From contig JADLAY010000027.1 of assembly GCA_020849765.1 (NCBI GenBank), positions 1 to 64,000 on the forward strand: a stretch of DNA of 64,000 nucleotides. The letters run 5' to 3'. Below are positions 31,556-40,490 of this stretch, piece by piece (position 1 is the stretch's first letter; each line of letters starts with the position of its first letter). The notes under the pieces are model-generated. The model saw only the letters and a program-made list of their open reading frames with translations, was not told the DNA's origin and searched no databases. Source of the DNA: Anaerolineae bacterium. GTDB lineage: Bacteria; Chloroflexota; Anaerolineae; Aggregatilineales; Phototrophicaceae. A program made the translations under genes and the position numbers.

Positions 31556-34105
31556 ATGCTCCCCATTCGTCTCGAAATCAAGAACTTCCTCGCTTATCGA
31601 GCGCCGGACCCGGTGCGTTTTGATGGGATTCATCTCGCCTGTCTGACCGGCAACAACGGCGCGGGCAAATCCTCCCTGCTCGATGCGATCACCTGGGTGC
31701 TGTGGGGCAAGGCGCGCGCCCGGCGTGACGAGGAACTGGTTCATCTGGGCCAGCACGATATGTACGTGCAGCTTGACTTCGAGCAAGAGGGCACGATCTA
31801 CCGTGTGCTGCGCCAACGCACGCGCAAGTCCGGCGGTGCGGGCACGCTCGAACTGTTCTCGATTGGCGACGACGGCCAGTTGATCCCGCTGACGGAACCC
31901 AACATGCGGGCGACTCAGGCGCGCATCAACCGGTTGCTCCGGCTGGATCATGAGACGTTCGCCCACTCGGCCTTCCTGCAGCAGGGGCGTGCCGATGCCT
32001 TCACCGTCAAGACGCCCAAGGAACGCAAGCAGATTCTCTCGGATATCCTCGGCCTGGCGCGCTGGGAGGATTACGAGGAAGCGGCCAAAGAAACGCTCAA
32101 ACAGATCGACTCGGATATTCAGGTCTACGAAAGCCGTCTGCAGGATATTGACCTGGAACTCCAGAAAGAGCCTCAGCTCCAAACCGAGCTAGGGCATGCC
32201 GAAGCCTCCCAGAATGAGGCTCAGGCCGCGCTCGAAATCGCCGAGAAATCATTGGCGGAGGTCGCTCATGCCGAGTCTGATCTGCGGGCGGCGCGCGAAC
32301 GGTTGGCGGAGATCGACGGGCGCATCAAAGAGCGGCAGGCTGAGCTCAAGAACACGCAGGCGGAGATCGGGCGCCAGCACGAGCGCATCGCCAGTTATGA
32401 AGCGGTGGTCGCGCGCCGTGGCGACATCGAGGCTGGCTACAATGCGCTCCAGGCTGCGCGCGAGGCCGATCACGCACTGGGCGATCTGTTGATTCAGATG
32501 AGCGATCTCGAAACGCAGCAGCACCGGCTGGAACGCGAACTCGACGCGGCACGCGCGGAATTGACCAACGAGTTGAGCGCGTGCGAGGCGGAAATCGCGG
32601 CCTTCGAGCGCACGATTGAGATGGCCCAGGCGGAAGATTTGGTGGATGTGCAGTCGGAGATTGCCTCCCTGCACGCGCTGGACACGCAGCGGGAAGAGCT
32701 TCAGGCGGTCATCGGCCAGTTGGAGCAGGAGCGCTCCGGCCTGGTGGCGACCAACACGCATCTCCGTGAAGAGATGGACACGATGAAAGATCGTCTGGAA
32801 AAACTCGCCGTCGTCAGCGGCGCCACCTGTCCGTTGTGTGGCCAGCCGCTGGACGAGGCGCATCGCGAAGAACTGATGACACAGGTGCAGGCGGAGGGCA
32901 AGCAACGGGGTGATACCTACCGTTCCAATATGGCGCGCACCAAAGAAATCGACGCATTGCTGACCCGTAACCGAACCGACATCGGCAAACTGGTAGAGGA
33001 CCTGAAGAATCTGCAGCCGATGATCGAGCGCGCCGGGGTCTTGCAGGCGGGCGTCGATGCGGCATCCAATGCGCAGGCGCATTTACAGGCGGCGCAGGCG
33101 CGCGCCGAGACGCTGCGCGCACAGTTGGCGCAGGATGATTTCGCCGCCGACGTACGTCAGCAACTGGCGGATCTGCTGGCGCGGCGCGAGTCGATTGGCT
33201 ACGACAGCGATCGCCACTCGGCAGCGCGGCAAGATCTGGATACCTATCGCGAATTCGAAGCGCAGCAGACGGCGCTCAACCTTGCACTCAGCGCGCTGCC
33301 GGATGTGCAGGCAGCCTTGGAAGGCGCGCAGCTGCGTCAGGAACGGCTCGACAAGGCGATTGCCGAAGAACAAACCAAACGCGAGAGCGTGACCGTCGAC
33401 ATCGCAGGCCTGGAAGTGCTGGCGAAGGAGCAGCTTGCGCGCGAAGAAGAAGTACGCAAGCAGCGTGCCCTCGAACGGAGCGCCTACCAGCGGCTCGTCA
33501 ACGCCCAGCAGGAACTGGCGGCGCTCGCCTCACAGCGCGAACGCAAGCTGGATCTCGAAGCGCGCTGCCAGCAGCGCCGCGAAGATCGCGCGCTCTACGA
33601 CGAACTGCGCGAAGCCTTCGGTAAGAAGGGCATCCCGGCGATGATCATCGAGACGGCCATCCCGGAACTGGAGACGGCGGCCAATCGCCTGCTTGCGCGC
33701 ATGACCGACGGCCGCATGCAGTTGAAGATGGAGACGCAGCGCGAAAAGGTCACCGGCGGGGTAATCGAAACGCTCGATATTCACATCGCCGACGAATTGG
33801 GCACGCGCAGCTACGAAACTTACAGCGGCGGCGAGGCTTTTCGCATCAACTTCGCTATCCGTGTGGCACTCTCGCAGCTGCTGGCGCGCCGAGCCGGGGC
33901 CCATCTGCGCACGCTCTTCATCGACGAGGGCTTCGGCACGCAAGATGAGGATGGGCGCAACAAGCTGGTCGAGGCGATCACGGCGATCCAGGGCGACTTC
34001 GACATGATCCTGGTCGTCACGCACATTGACGACCTGCGCGACTCGTTTCCCGTGCATCTGGTCGTTACCAAAACCAACGACGGCAGCTACGTGAGTGTGC
34101 GCTAG
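31556..34105 (+). CDS. SbcC/Rad50-like SMC-family ATPase
   Basis: 849 residues. The N-terminal Walker A is GNNGAGKSSLLDAITWVLWG; two long charged coiled coils flank a zinc hook C425-P-L-C428; the C-terminal half has the signature YSGGEAFRINFAIRVALSQL and Walker B LRTLFIDEGFGTQDEDG. This is the layout of SbcC/Rad50, which with the SbcD/Mre11 nuclease processes DNA ends and hairpins. It is somewhat shorter than E. coli SbcC. No SbcD-like gene is adjacent; the next gene is a lipoprotein. The partner is presumably elsewhere. Confidence 0.92.
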   Translation: MLPIRLEIKNFLAYRAPDPVRFDGIHLACLTGNNGAGKSSLLDAITWVLWGKARARRDEELVHLGQHDMYVQLDFEQEGTIYRVLRQRTRKSGGAGTLELFSIGDDGQLIPLTEPNMRATQARINRLLRLDHETFAHSAFLQQGRADAFTVKTPKERKQILSDILGLARWEDYEEAAKETLKQIDSDIQVYESRLQDIDLELQKEPQLQTELGHAEASQNEAQAALEIAEKSLAEVAHAESDLRAARERLAEIDGRIKERQAELKNTQAEIGRQHERIASYEAVVARRGDIEAGYNALQAAREADHALGDLLIQMSDLETQQHRLERELDAARAELTNELSACEAEIAAFERTIEMAQAEDLVDVQSEIASLHALDTQREELQAVIGQLEQERSGLVATNTHLREEMDTMKDRLEKLAVVSGATCPLCGQPLDEAHREELMTQVQAEGKQRGDTYRSNMARTKEIDALLTRNRTDIGKLVEDLKNLQPMIERAGVLQAGVDAASNAQAHLQAAQARAETLRAQLAQDDFAADVRQQLADLLARRESIGYDSDRHSAARQDLDTYREFEAQQTALNLALSALPDVQAALEGAQLRQERLDKAIAEEQTKRESVTVDIAGLEVLAKEQLAREEEVRKQRALERSAYQRLVNAQQELAALASQRERKLDLEARCQQRREDRALYDELREAFGKKGIPAMIIETAIPELETAANRLLARMTDGRMQLKMETQREKVTGGVIETLDIHIADELGTRSYETYSGGEAFRINFAIRVALSQLLARRAGAHLRTLFIDEGFGTQDEDGRNKLVEAITAIQGDFDMILVVTHIDDLRDSFPVHLVVTKTNDGSYVSVR

Positions 34106-34176
34106 ATGGCGCATTTGAGACCTGCCGGTTGCCCACCTTTCGCTCACGGATTATGATTCAGCCTTGAACCGATGAA

Positions 34177-35223
34177 ATGATTACGCGTTGGCTGATGCGC
34201 TTACGAAAAACCGACCCGTCGGCGGTCATCCCCAAGCTCATACTGGCATTGATCCTGCTGATCGCTGTGCTGCCTGCTTGCTCGGCGACGGAGACTATCG
34301 TCGTGCCAACCGAGCGCCCGACGGCGACGGCAACCGCGACCGGCACGCCGACGCGTGAACCCGGCATCGACGTTACGCCGACGGCGCCGCCCACGCGCGA
34401 AGCCGTGACGCCGACTGGTGGCCCGTCGCCGACTCCGTTGCTCGGCCAGCCGCTGGTCATCGGTTTGCAGCCGACCGCGTCGCGCGCGCCCAATCCGAAT
34501 GCGCCGCGCATCGAATACTTCACCACGGACGTGCTCTCAGTCGTGCCTGGGGACTCCGTGCGCTTGCTGTGGGCAGGGCGTGGCGCGGATACGGCGGCCA
34601 TCTACCGCCTCGATCCTGCGGGCAACCGGACGCAGCTCTGGAACGTGGGGCCGGATGGGCAACTCTCGGTGCAGACCAGCCGCCGCGATCGCGGTCAGAT
34701 CGAGTTCGTGCTCAGCATCGGCGAGGGCATCAGCCGCGTCGAACAATCGCTGATCGTGCCGCTGGCCTGCCCGGATACGTGGTTCTTCTCACCCTCACCT
34801 GAGGCCTGCCCGGTGGGGCCGCCGGTCGAGACGGCCATCATCGAGCAGCCGTTTGAGCGCGGGCGCATGATCTACATCGAGACGAGCAACCGTGTCTACG
34901 CGCTTTTCAACGATGGCGCCGAACCAGCCTGGTTCTCGATCGACAATCGCTATGACCCGGCCATCCACCCGGAAACCGAGGAGAGCTTCCAGCCGCCGCC
35001 CGGTTTCTACCAGCCGATTCGCATTCTGGGCTTCGTCTGGCGAGGCAATGATCGAGTGCGCAACCGCCTGGGGCTGGCGCTCAATCTGGAGTCGAGCTAC
35101 CAGGGCGTCGTGCAGGCAGCGCCCAACGGAAGTGACGAAACGCTCTACATCAGCAGTTCGGATGGCACCGTGCTCGAACTGCTGCCGAACGGCGATGTCT
35201 GGCAAATTATCACGCCGTCTTAA
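34177..35223 (+). CDS. Hypothetical lipoprotein with Thr/Pro-rich linker
   Basis: 348 residues, not recognised. An N-terminal membrane segment ends in the lipobox LPAC (about residues 31-34), followed by a Thr/Pro/Ala linker (PTERPTATATATGTPTREPG) that would span the envelope. The remainder is beta-rich, with a segment resembling an Ig-like domain (APRIEYFTTDVLSVVPGDSV) and a C-terminal module (GRMIYIETSNRVYALFNDGA, then PGFYQPIRILGFVWR) seen in other Chloroflexota lipoproteins. A -10-like TATGAT lies at 34152-34157. It may bind a cell-surface ligand. Confidence 0.75.
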   Translation: MITRWLMRLRKTDPSAVIPKLILALILLIAVLPACSATETIVVPTERPTATATATGTPTREPGIDVTPTAPPTREAVTPTGGPSPTPLLGQPLVIGLQPTASRAPNPNAPRIEYFTTDVLSVVPGDSVRLLWAGRGADTAAIYRLDPAGNRTQLWNVGPDGQLSVQTSRRDRGQIEFVLSIGEGISRVEQSLIVPLACPDTWFFSPSPEACPVGPPVETAIIEQPFERGRMIYIETSNRVYALFNDGAEPAWFSIDNRYDPAIHPETEESFQPPPGFYQPIRILGFVWRGNDRVRNRLGLALNLESSYQGVVQAAPNGSDETLYISSSDGTVLELLPNGDVWQIITPS

Positions 35224-35300
35224 TCCTCCTGACCTATGCTGGCCTATGATGGATGCGCGAGGGTTCGCAAACCCGCGTCACGTATTGGAGACCGCACCTT

Positions 35301-36623
35301 ATGATCAACGAAACCGCATCATCGGCAGACGACAGGCCCATCCAACGACCTGTGATGCCGTTCGAGCCGACTACGGAAAGCAGCGTGCGCAGCGAACTGC
35401 GCCAGATGGTGATGGAAGTCTTCACTATCGAACGCGAGCCGACCGGCGACCCGGACTTGCTGATGCAGCGGGACGGTATTCTGCTCTTCAACCCAAACGG
35501 CGCACTGACGGCGACCTTCGAAGGCCGCCTGCTGATTGACTCCGAAGCCGCCTACAGGCAGCTTGACACCGCCTTTGCGGCGCTCGACCACATACCCTAC
35601 TTCCGCGAGCACGACGGTCGGCAGGTGATTCATGCGGTGCGCGGGCGTATTCGCCCTAAGCCGCGCGGCTGGTACTGGAACGCGATCTTGTTTGTGGCGA
35701 CGTTCCTGAGCGTGCTGCTGCTGGGCACCGAGATGGCAATCAGCGAAATCGCGGCCACTAATCGGCCGCTGGCCGAGCAGTTGATCGCCAACATCTCCGG
35801 CGAATTGTGGCGCGGGCTGCCCTACGCGCTGAGCCTGATGCTGATCCTGGGTGCGCACGAACTCGGCCACTATTTCGCCGCGCGCTATCACCGGATTGCG
35901 GTGACGCTGCCCTATTTCATCCCGGCGCCCTTCATCAGTTTCCTGGGGACGTTTGGCGCGGTCATCCAGCAGCGTGAACCCTTCCGCAATCGCAAGTCGA
36001 TGCTCGACATTGGGGCGGCTGGCCCACTGATGGGTCTCGTCTTCGCCATCCCGATCGTCTTCATCGGCCTGGCGACCTCGCCAACCGGGCCGATTGTGGC
36101 GGGCGGCTGGGTCGAGGGCAATTCGTTCATTTACGCGTGGGCGAAGACGCTGGTCTTCGGCAAGTTCCTGCCCGCCGATGGCATCGACGTCTACATGAAC
36201 CAGTTGACGCAGGCAGGTTGGGCCGGGCTGCTGGTCACGTCGCTCAACCTGATCCCGCTCGGCCAGTTGGATGGCGGGCACATTCTCTATTCGGTCCTGG
36301 GCGAGCAGGTCAGGCGCCTGTTCCTGCCGATCGTCGGGCTGCTGATCGCGCTGGTGTTCGTCAGCCAGTTCTGGCTGCTGTGGGCGCTGCTGCTCTTCTT
36401 TCTGGGGCGCATCTACGTGCCGCCGCTGGATATGATCACGCCGCTCGATACGCGCCGCCGCATGATCGCCTACCTGTCGCTGGCTCTGTTCTTCCTGACC
36501 TTCGTGCCTATTCCGCTGAGCCAGGTCGTCGTCGAGAACAGCCTGCCGATCCCGCAGGACACCGTCTGGCTGCAACTGACGGTCGGCGTGATGGTCGTCT
36601 ATGGCTGGCTGCGGCGCCGCTAA
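35301..36623 (+). CDS. Site-2 protease family protein (EGY1-like, M50)
   Basis: 440 residues from ATG 35301 (MINETASSADDRPIQ); the in-frame start at 35253 is less likely. The N-terminal 130 residues are soluble, followed by about eight membrane segments. The zinc site is HELGH in GAHELGHYFAARYH, and the third ligand motif is QLDGGHILYSVLG. The soluble domain plus M50 layout resembles plant EGY1 and cyanobacterial homologs. Such proteases cut within membranes to release regulators. No sigma or anti-sigma factor is nearby, so the target is unknown. Confidence 0.88.
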   Translation: MINETASSADDRPIQRPVMPFEPTTESSVRSELRQMVMEVFTIEREPTGDPDLLMQRDGILLFNPNGALTATFEGRLLIDSEAAYRQLDTAFAALDHIPYFREHDGRQVIHAVRGRIRPKPRGWYWNAILFVATFLSVLLLGTEMAISEIAATNRPLAEQLIANISGELWRGLPYALSLMLILGAHELGHYFAARYHRIAVTLPYFIPAPFISFLGTFGAVIQQREPFRNRKSMLDIGAAGPLMGLVFAIPIVFIGLATSPTGPIVAGGWVEGNSFIYAWAKTLVFGKFLPADGIDVYMNQLTQAGWAGLLVTSLNLIPLGQLDGGHILYSVLGEQVRRLFLPIVGLLIALVFVSQFWLLWALLLFFLGRIYVPPLDMITPLDTRRRMIAYLSLALFFLTFVPIPLSQVVVENSLPIPQDTVWLQLTVGVMVVYGWLRRR

Positions 36624-37180
36624 TCCGGGAATCTGACGTACTGGAGGGTATCGCGCAGCGCGCCGGTGTTATCGCGCAGGTCGTTGTGCAGGCGCGCTTC
36701 CAACACGTAGCCGGCGCGTTCGGCCACCGCGGCGCTGCGCACGTTGCGCGAATCGCAGCGGATGATCAGCCGCTGGGCGCCCTGCGCCTCGAAGGCGAAG
36801 CGTGTAATCTCGTTGACCGCTTCCGTGACTAAGCCCTGGCCTTCGCGGCTGGCGCGTATCCAATAGCCGATCTCGAACTTAGGCACGCGCCAATCGTGCG
36901 GGTGCAGGCCGCTTGCGCCCACGAAGATCCCGGTCTCCTTGTCGTACAAGAGCAGTGGATAGTCTTCTTGCGCGTGATAGCGCGACCAGCCATCGCGGGC
37001 GAAGTTTTCGGTGTCGTCGACGGTGGGCATGGTCTTGGCCCACGGCATCCACTGCGTCAGCGCAGCGAAGGTCTCGCGGACGGCATCGTTGATCGCCTGT
37101 CCATCACCCGGCTGCGGCGGACGCAGGATCAGGCGGGCGGTTTCGAGTTGTGGGGGAAACGGTGGGGGTGTCGACAACAT
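36620..37180 (-). CDS. GNAT N-acetyltransferase (RimJ/RimL-like)
   Basis: 186 residues from the ATG at 37178-37180, chosen for its AGGAG ribosome binding site; an upstream in-frame start at 37294 would add 38 residues without family similarity. The segment LETARLILRPPQPGDGQAIN is the typical RimJ/RimL start; the acetyl-CoA loop is FEIGYWIRASREGQGLVTEA and the C-terminal GYVLEARLHNDLRDNTG is conserved. It likely acetylates an N-terminal amine of a ribosomal protein or a small molecule. The 3' end overlaps the convergent protease gene by 4 nt. Confidence 0.9.
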   Translation of the reverse strand: MLSTPPPFPPQLETARLILRPPQPGDGQAINDAVRETFAALTQWMPWAKTMPTVDDTENFARDGWSRYHAQEDYPLLLYDKETGIFVGASGLHPHDWRVPKFEIGYWIRASREGQGLVTEAVNEITRFAFEAQGAQRLIIRCDSRNVRSAAVAERAGYVLEARLHNDLRDNTGALRDTLQYVRFPD

Positions 37181-37293
37181 GGTGACATCTCCTGAACAGA
37201 GGAACCCATTGTTGCCCCATCTTGCCCTCTTGCCAACCATCAATTTTTCGCCTATGCTCTTGCCATCGCTATGCACCCTTATGGGAGTAAACA

Positions 37294-37927
37294 ATGACAG
37301 ACTTGGTTCAGATTACTCGTTAGCAGCCTCATCATTGGCGTCTCGGTCGCCGCGCCCGTCGGCCCGATGGGCATCCTGACCATCCGGCGCACCCTCGCGC
37401 ACGGGCGGCTCAGCGGATTGGCAACCGGCCTGGGCGTCGCCACTGCCGATGGCGTCTACGCCAGCATCGCCGCCTTCGGACTCACTCTCATCGCCAGTTT
37501 CCTGACCAGCATCGAAGTCCCGGTTCGCATCATCGGGGGCCTCTTTCTCATCTACCTGGGTGTGAAAGCATTTTCGGCTGCCCCGGCGGAGCGTGGTGCG
37601 CGGGCGGAGGGCAGCGGCTTGCTCGGCATGTATGGCTCGGCCTTCGCGCTGACGATGACCAACCCGCAGACGATCCTCGCCTTTCTCGGCATCTTCACCG
37701 GTTCCGGCCTCATCTCGGCGACTACCGAAGCCAGCCCGAACGAGTCGCTGGTGGTCGTGCTCGGGGTCTTCGGCGGGTCGGTCTTGTGGTGGACGTTCCT
37801 GAGCGGCATCGTCAGCCTGCTGCGCGAACGGTTCACGCCGAACATGATGCGTTGGGTCAACCGATTCTCCGGGGCGATCATCATCGCTTTCGCACTCTGG
37901 GCGCTCGGCGGGCTGCTGGCGCGCTAG
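37294..37927 (+). pseudogene. LysE family transporter with 5' frameshift
   Basis: The ATG at 37294 has a strong GGGAG ribosome binding site but reads only nine codons to a TAG. The family N-terminus continues in the next frame: TWFRLLVSSLIIGVSVAAPV then GPMGILTIRRTLAHGRLSGL. That frame has no start until ATG 37367, which would remove the first membrane helix. The rest is a normal LysE/RhtB amino acid exporter of six helices (ATGLGVATADGVYASIAAFG, ALTMTNPQTILAFLGIF). A single-base indel, or a sequencing error, near 37297 explains the pattern. Confidence 0.75.
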
Positions 37928-38066
37928 GCTAAGCATGGGCGGCGGAGGGGCGATCACATTCCTCTCCGTCGTTCATATCTATCGCCTTCGTTGTGCTTAG
38001 CTCTCGCTCATGATGTCTATGCTATACTCCACATATTCATCCAGATTGCAGCCTGGGAGCTATCCA

Positions 38067-38708
38067 TTGCTCTTCAACCTCACGCCTGAACGTCTGATCG
38101 CCAACCTGATCGCGTTGTTGATCGGGATGACGATACACGAATTTGCGCATAACTATGTCGGCTGGCGCATGGGTGACCCTGTCCCCGCGCGTGAAGGCCG
38201 TTTGACCCTCAATCCCTTCGTCCACATCAACTGGGTGGGCTGGTTGATGTTCGCCATCATCGGCTTCGGCATCCTGGGTGGGGCGCCAATTTCCCCCTAC
38301 CGGATGCCCGCACAGAATCGCCGCTGGCGCTGGCTGGCCGCCGTTGCTGCGGGGCCTGTGTCCAATCTGCTGCTGGCGATCCTGTTTGCCATCGTTTACC
38401 GCCTGTTTCAATCGACGATTTTGAGCAGCCAATTATTGTCGATCCTGATCTTTTCGCTGGTCTATTGGAACATCCTCTTGTTCTTCTTTAACCTGCTGCC
38501 GATGTTTCCCATCGACGGTTGGCATATCGTCTACAGCCTGCTGCCGCCCGATCTCGCAATTCAGTGGGAGCGGCACCAGCAGACGACGCAGTACATCTTC
38601 TTCGGCTTGCTGCTGCTGTCATTCCTGAACATTCCCGGCCTGCCGAACATCTTCGGGTTGTTAATTGGGCAGCCGAGCAGCGCGCTGCTCACGTTCCTGC
38701 TTGGCTGA
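38067..38708 (+). CDS. Site-2 protease family protein (M50B)
   Basis: 213 residues from TTG 38067, which is preceded by GGGAG; upstream ATGs at 38010-38019 overlap a -10-like TGCTATACT, so they are probably not translated. The zinc site is HEFAH (MTIHEFAHNYVGWRM) and the third ligand lies in FNLLPMFPIDGWHIV. Six membrane segments. This short form is the common uncharacterised bacterial M50B. It is followed 8 nt later by an HD-domain gene, suggesting an operon. Substrate unknown. Confidence 0.85.
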   Translation: MLFNLTPERLIANLIALLIGMTIHEFAHNYVGWRMGDPVPAREGRLTLNPFVHINWVGWLMFAIIGFGILGGAPISPYRMPAQNRRWRWLAAVAAGPVSNLLLAILFAIVYRLFQSTILSSQLLSILIFSLVYWNILLFFFNLLPMFPIDGWHIVYSLLPPDLAIQWERHQQTTQYIFFGLLLLSFLNIPGLPNIFGLLIGQPSSALLTFLLG

Positions 38709-38716
38709 GACAGCCG

Positions 38717-39232
38717 ATGACGACGGCGCTCTACCGGGTGCGCCAGGGCTTGCGCGCACTGTTCGCGTTCGCGTTCCCGGTCGATTACACACAGGCACAG
38801 CGCTTCCTGTCGCCCGCATTGATGGCGCAGTTTCAGGCCATGCGCCGGAGCGAACAGCTCCACAGTTTGCGCGTCCTGCGCGCGGTGGGCGATCTGTCTC
38901 CAGGATTGGCCGTCGCGGCATTGCTGCACGACGTCGGCAAGAGCCGCTATCCCATGTCCTTGTGGCAGCGCACGCTGCCGGTGCTGGTCAAACGCTTCTT
39001 CCCTGAGATGTTCATGCGTCTGAGCGCGGGCGACCCGGCGACGCGCTGGCAGCGCGGCTTCGTCGTCTACGCGCATCATCCCTTGTGGAGCGCGGACATC
39101 ATTGCCGAGGGCGGCGGGCCTGCGGAGGCTGTCTGGCTGGCCGCGCATCACGCCGACGATCCTGCACAGTGGCGCCAACATCCCCTTTACGACTCGCTGT
39201 GCCGCCTCCAGGCTGCCGATGACACGGAATAG
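38717..39232 (+). CDS. HD domain protein (phosphohydrolase-like)
   Basis: 171 residues from ATG 38717; longer in-frame starts would lie inside the protease gene. The HD motif is in LAVAALLHDVGKSRYPMS, with upstream His in SEQLHSLRV and downstream VVYAHHPLWSADI and WLAAHHADDP. These fit a metal-dependent phosphohydrolase fold. Small single-domain HD proteins can act on nucleotides or cyclic dinucleotides; no GYP motif is visible. The gene lies between the site-2 protease and queG with short gaps, likely one transcription unit. Confidence 0.85.
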   Translation: MTTALYRVRQGLRALFAFAFPVDYTQAQRFLSPALMAQFQAMRRSEQLHSLRVLRAVGDLSPGLAVAALLHDVGKSRYPMSLWQRTLPVLVKRFFPEMFMRLSAGDPATRWQRGFVVYAHHPLWSADIIAEGGGPAEAVWLAAHHADDPAQWRQHPLYDSLCRLQAADDTE

Positions 39233-39241
39233 TGGGCCGCG

Positions 39242-40396
39242 ATGACCAGCTCCAGCGACGCGTTCTCCGCTGCACGGATCAAGCAGGAAGCTCTGGCGCT
39301 GGGCTTCAATCTCGCTGCGATCGTGCCTGCCCAACCTTCGCCCTTTATCGCCGCTTATGAACGCTGGCTCGCCGCCGGGATGCACGGCGAGATGGGCTAC
39401 ATGGCGCGTCCGGATCGCACGGCGCGGCGGCACGATCTGAACGTCATCCTGCCTGGCGTGCAGACGTTGATCGTCGTCGGGTTGGATTACCGCGTCGCCA
39501 TGCCGGAAGCGCTGCTCGCCGATCCGTCGCGTGGGCGCATCGCCAGCTATGCCTGGGGACTGGACTATCACGAGGTCATGCTGCCGCGCCTTGACGCGCT
39601 CACGGAATGGCTGGCGCAGTCAAGCCCGCACAGCCTGCGCGCGCGCAGTTACGTCGATACGGGCGCAATCCTCGAACGAGGCCATGCTTACGCCGGAGGC
39701 CTGGGCTTCATCGGCAAGAACACGATGCTGATCCATCCGCGCCGGGGCAGCTATTTCTTCCTCGGCGAAATCCTGACCGATCTGCCCTGTGACGCTTACG
39801 ATGCGCCCGCCTTTCGCGCCTCGATGTGCGGGACGTGCAAGCGCTGCCTGCGTGCCTGCCCGACCGATGCCTTTCCACAGCCGCATGTGCTCGACGCGCG
39901 CCGCTGCATCAGCTATCTGACCATTGAGCACAAGGGCTGGATCGAGCGCGACTTGCGCCCGCGGATGGGTAACTGGCTGTTCGGCTGCGACGTGTGCCAG
40001 GATGTCTGCCCGTTTCAGCGCTTCGCACCTGATGCCGGCACCGAATCGCCCCTGCACGGCGAACAGCAGATCGAGCGCGTCGCGCCGTCGGTGCTCGATC
40101 TCCTTGCGCTCGACGAAGAGACCTTCGCGGTGCGCTACGCCGGGACACCGATCGCACGGATCAAGCGCGAGCGGCTCGTGCGCAATGCCGCTATTGTCGC
40201 CGGGAACTGGGGCGATCCGGCAGTCGCGGCGCCATTGATTGGACTGCTCGCCGACTCGTCTCCGCTCGTGCGCGGCCATGCGGCCTGGGCGTTGGGACGC
40301 CTCCCCGGTGACGACGCGCGAGCCGCGCTGGCCGCCGCTCAATCCGCCGAGTCTGACGAGCGCGTGCGTGAGGAAATCGCCCTCGCCCTGGTCTGA
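39242..40396 (+). CDS. queG: Epoxyqueuosine reductase
   Basis: 384 residues. The N-terminal cobalamin-binding and catalytic domain is recognisable by LALGFNLAAIVPAQPSPF and GKNTMLIHPRRGSYFFLGE. Two 4Fe-4S clusters are bound by CGTCKRCLRACPTDAF and CDVCQDVCPF. The C-terminal HEAT-like repeats (VAAPLIGLLADSSPLVRGHA) bind tRNA. QueG performs the last step of queuosine synthesis in the tRNA wobble position and needs B12. ATG 39242 is 9 nt after the HD gene. Other queuosine genes are not in this window. Confidence 0.95.
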   Translation: MTSSSDAFSAARIKQEALALGFNLAAIVPAQPSPFIAAYERWLAAGMHGEMGYMARPDRTARRHDLNVILPGVQTLIVVGLDYRVAMPEALLADPSRGRIASYAWGLDYHEVMLPRLDALTEWLAQSSPHSLRARSYVDTGAILERGHAYAGGLGFIGKNTMLIHPRRGSYFFLGEILTDLPCDAYDAPAFRASMCGTCKRCLRACPTDAFPQPHVLDARRCISYLTIEHKGWIERDLRPRMGNWLFGCDVCQDVCPFQRFAPDAGTESPLHGEQQIERVAPSVLDLLALDEETFAVRYAGTPIARIKRERLVRNAAIVAGNWGDPAVAAPLIGLLADSSPLVRGHAAWALGRLPGDDARAALAAAQSAESDERVREEIALALV

Positions 40397-40490
40397 GCAT
40401 GCACATCGATTTTCCCCACAGGTTGTGAACGCCCGCATTTCTGTGCAGGTATTTATAGTGGATATAGTGCATCACCATGAGGGGATGAAC

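Noticed and set aside
35319-36575. Minus-strand ORF of 418 codons opposite the site-2 protease
   Set aside because: Arg/Gln/His-rich shadow without any domain-like pattern.
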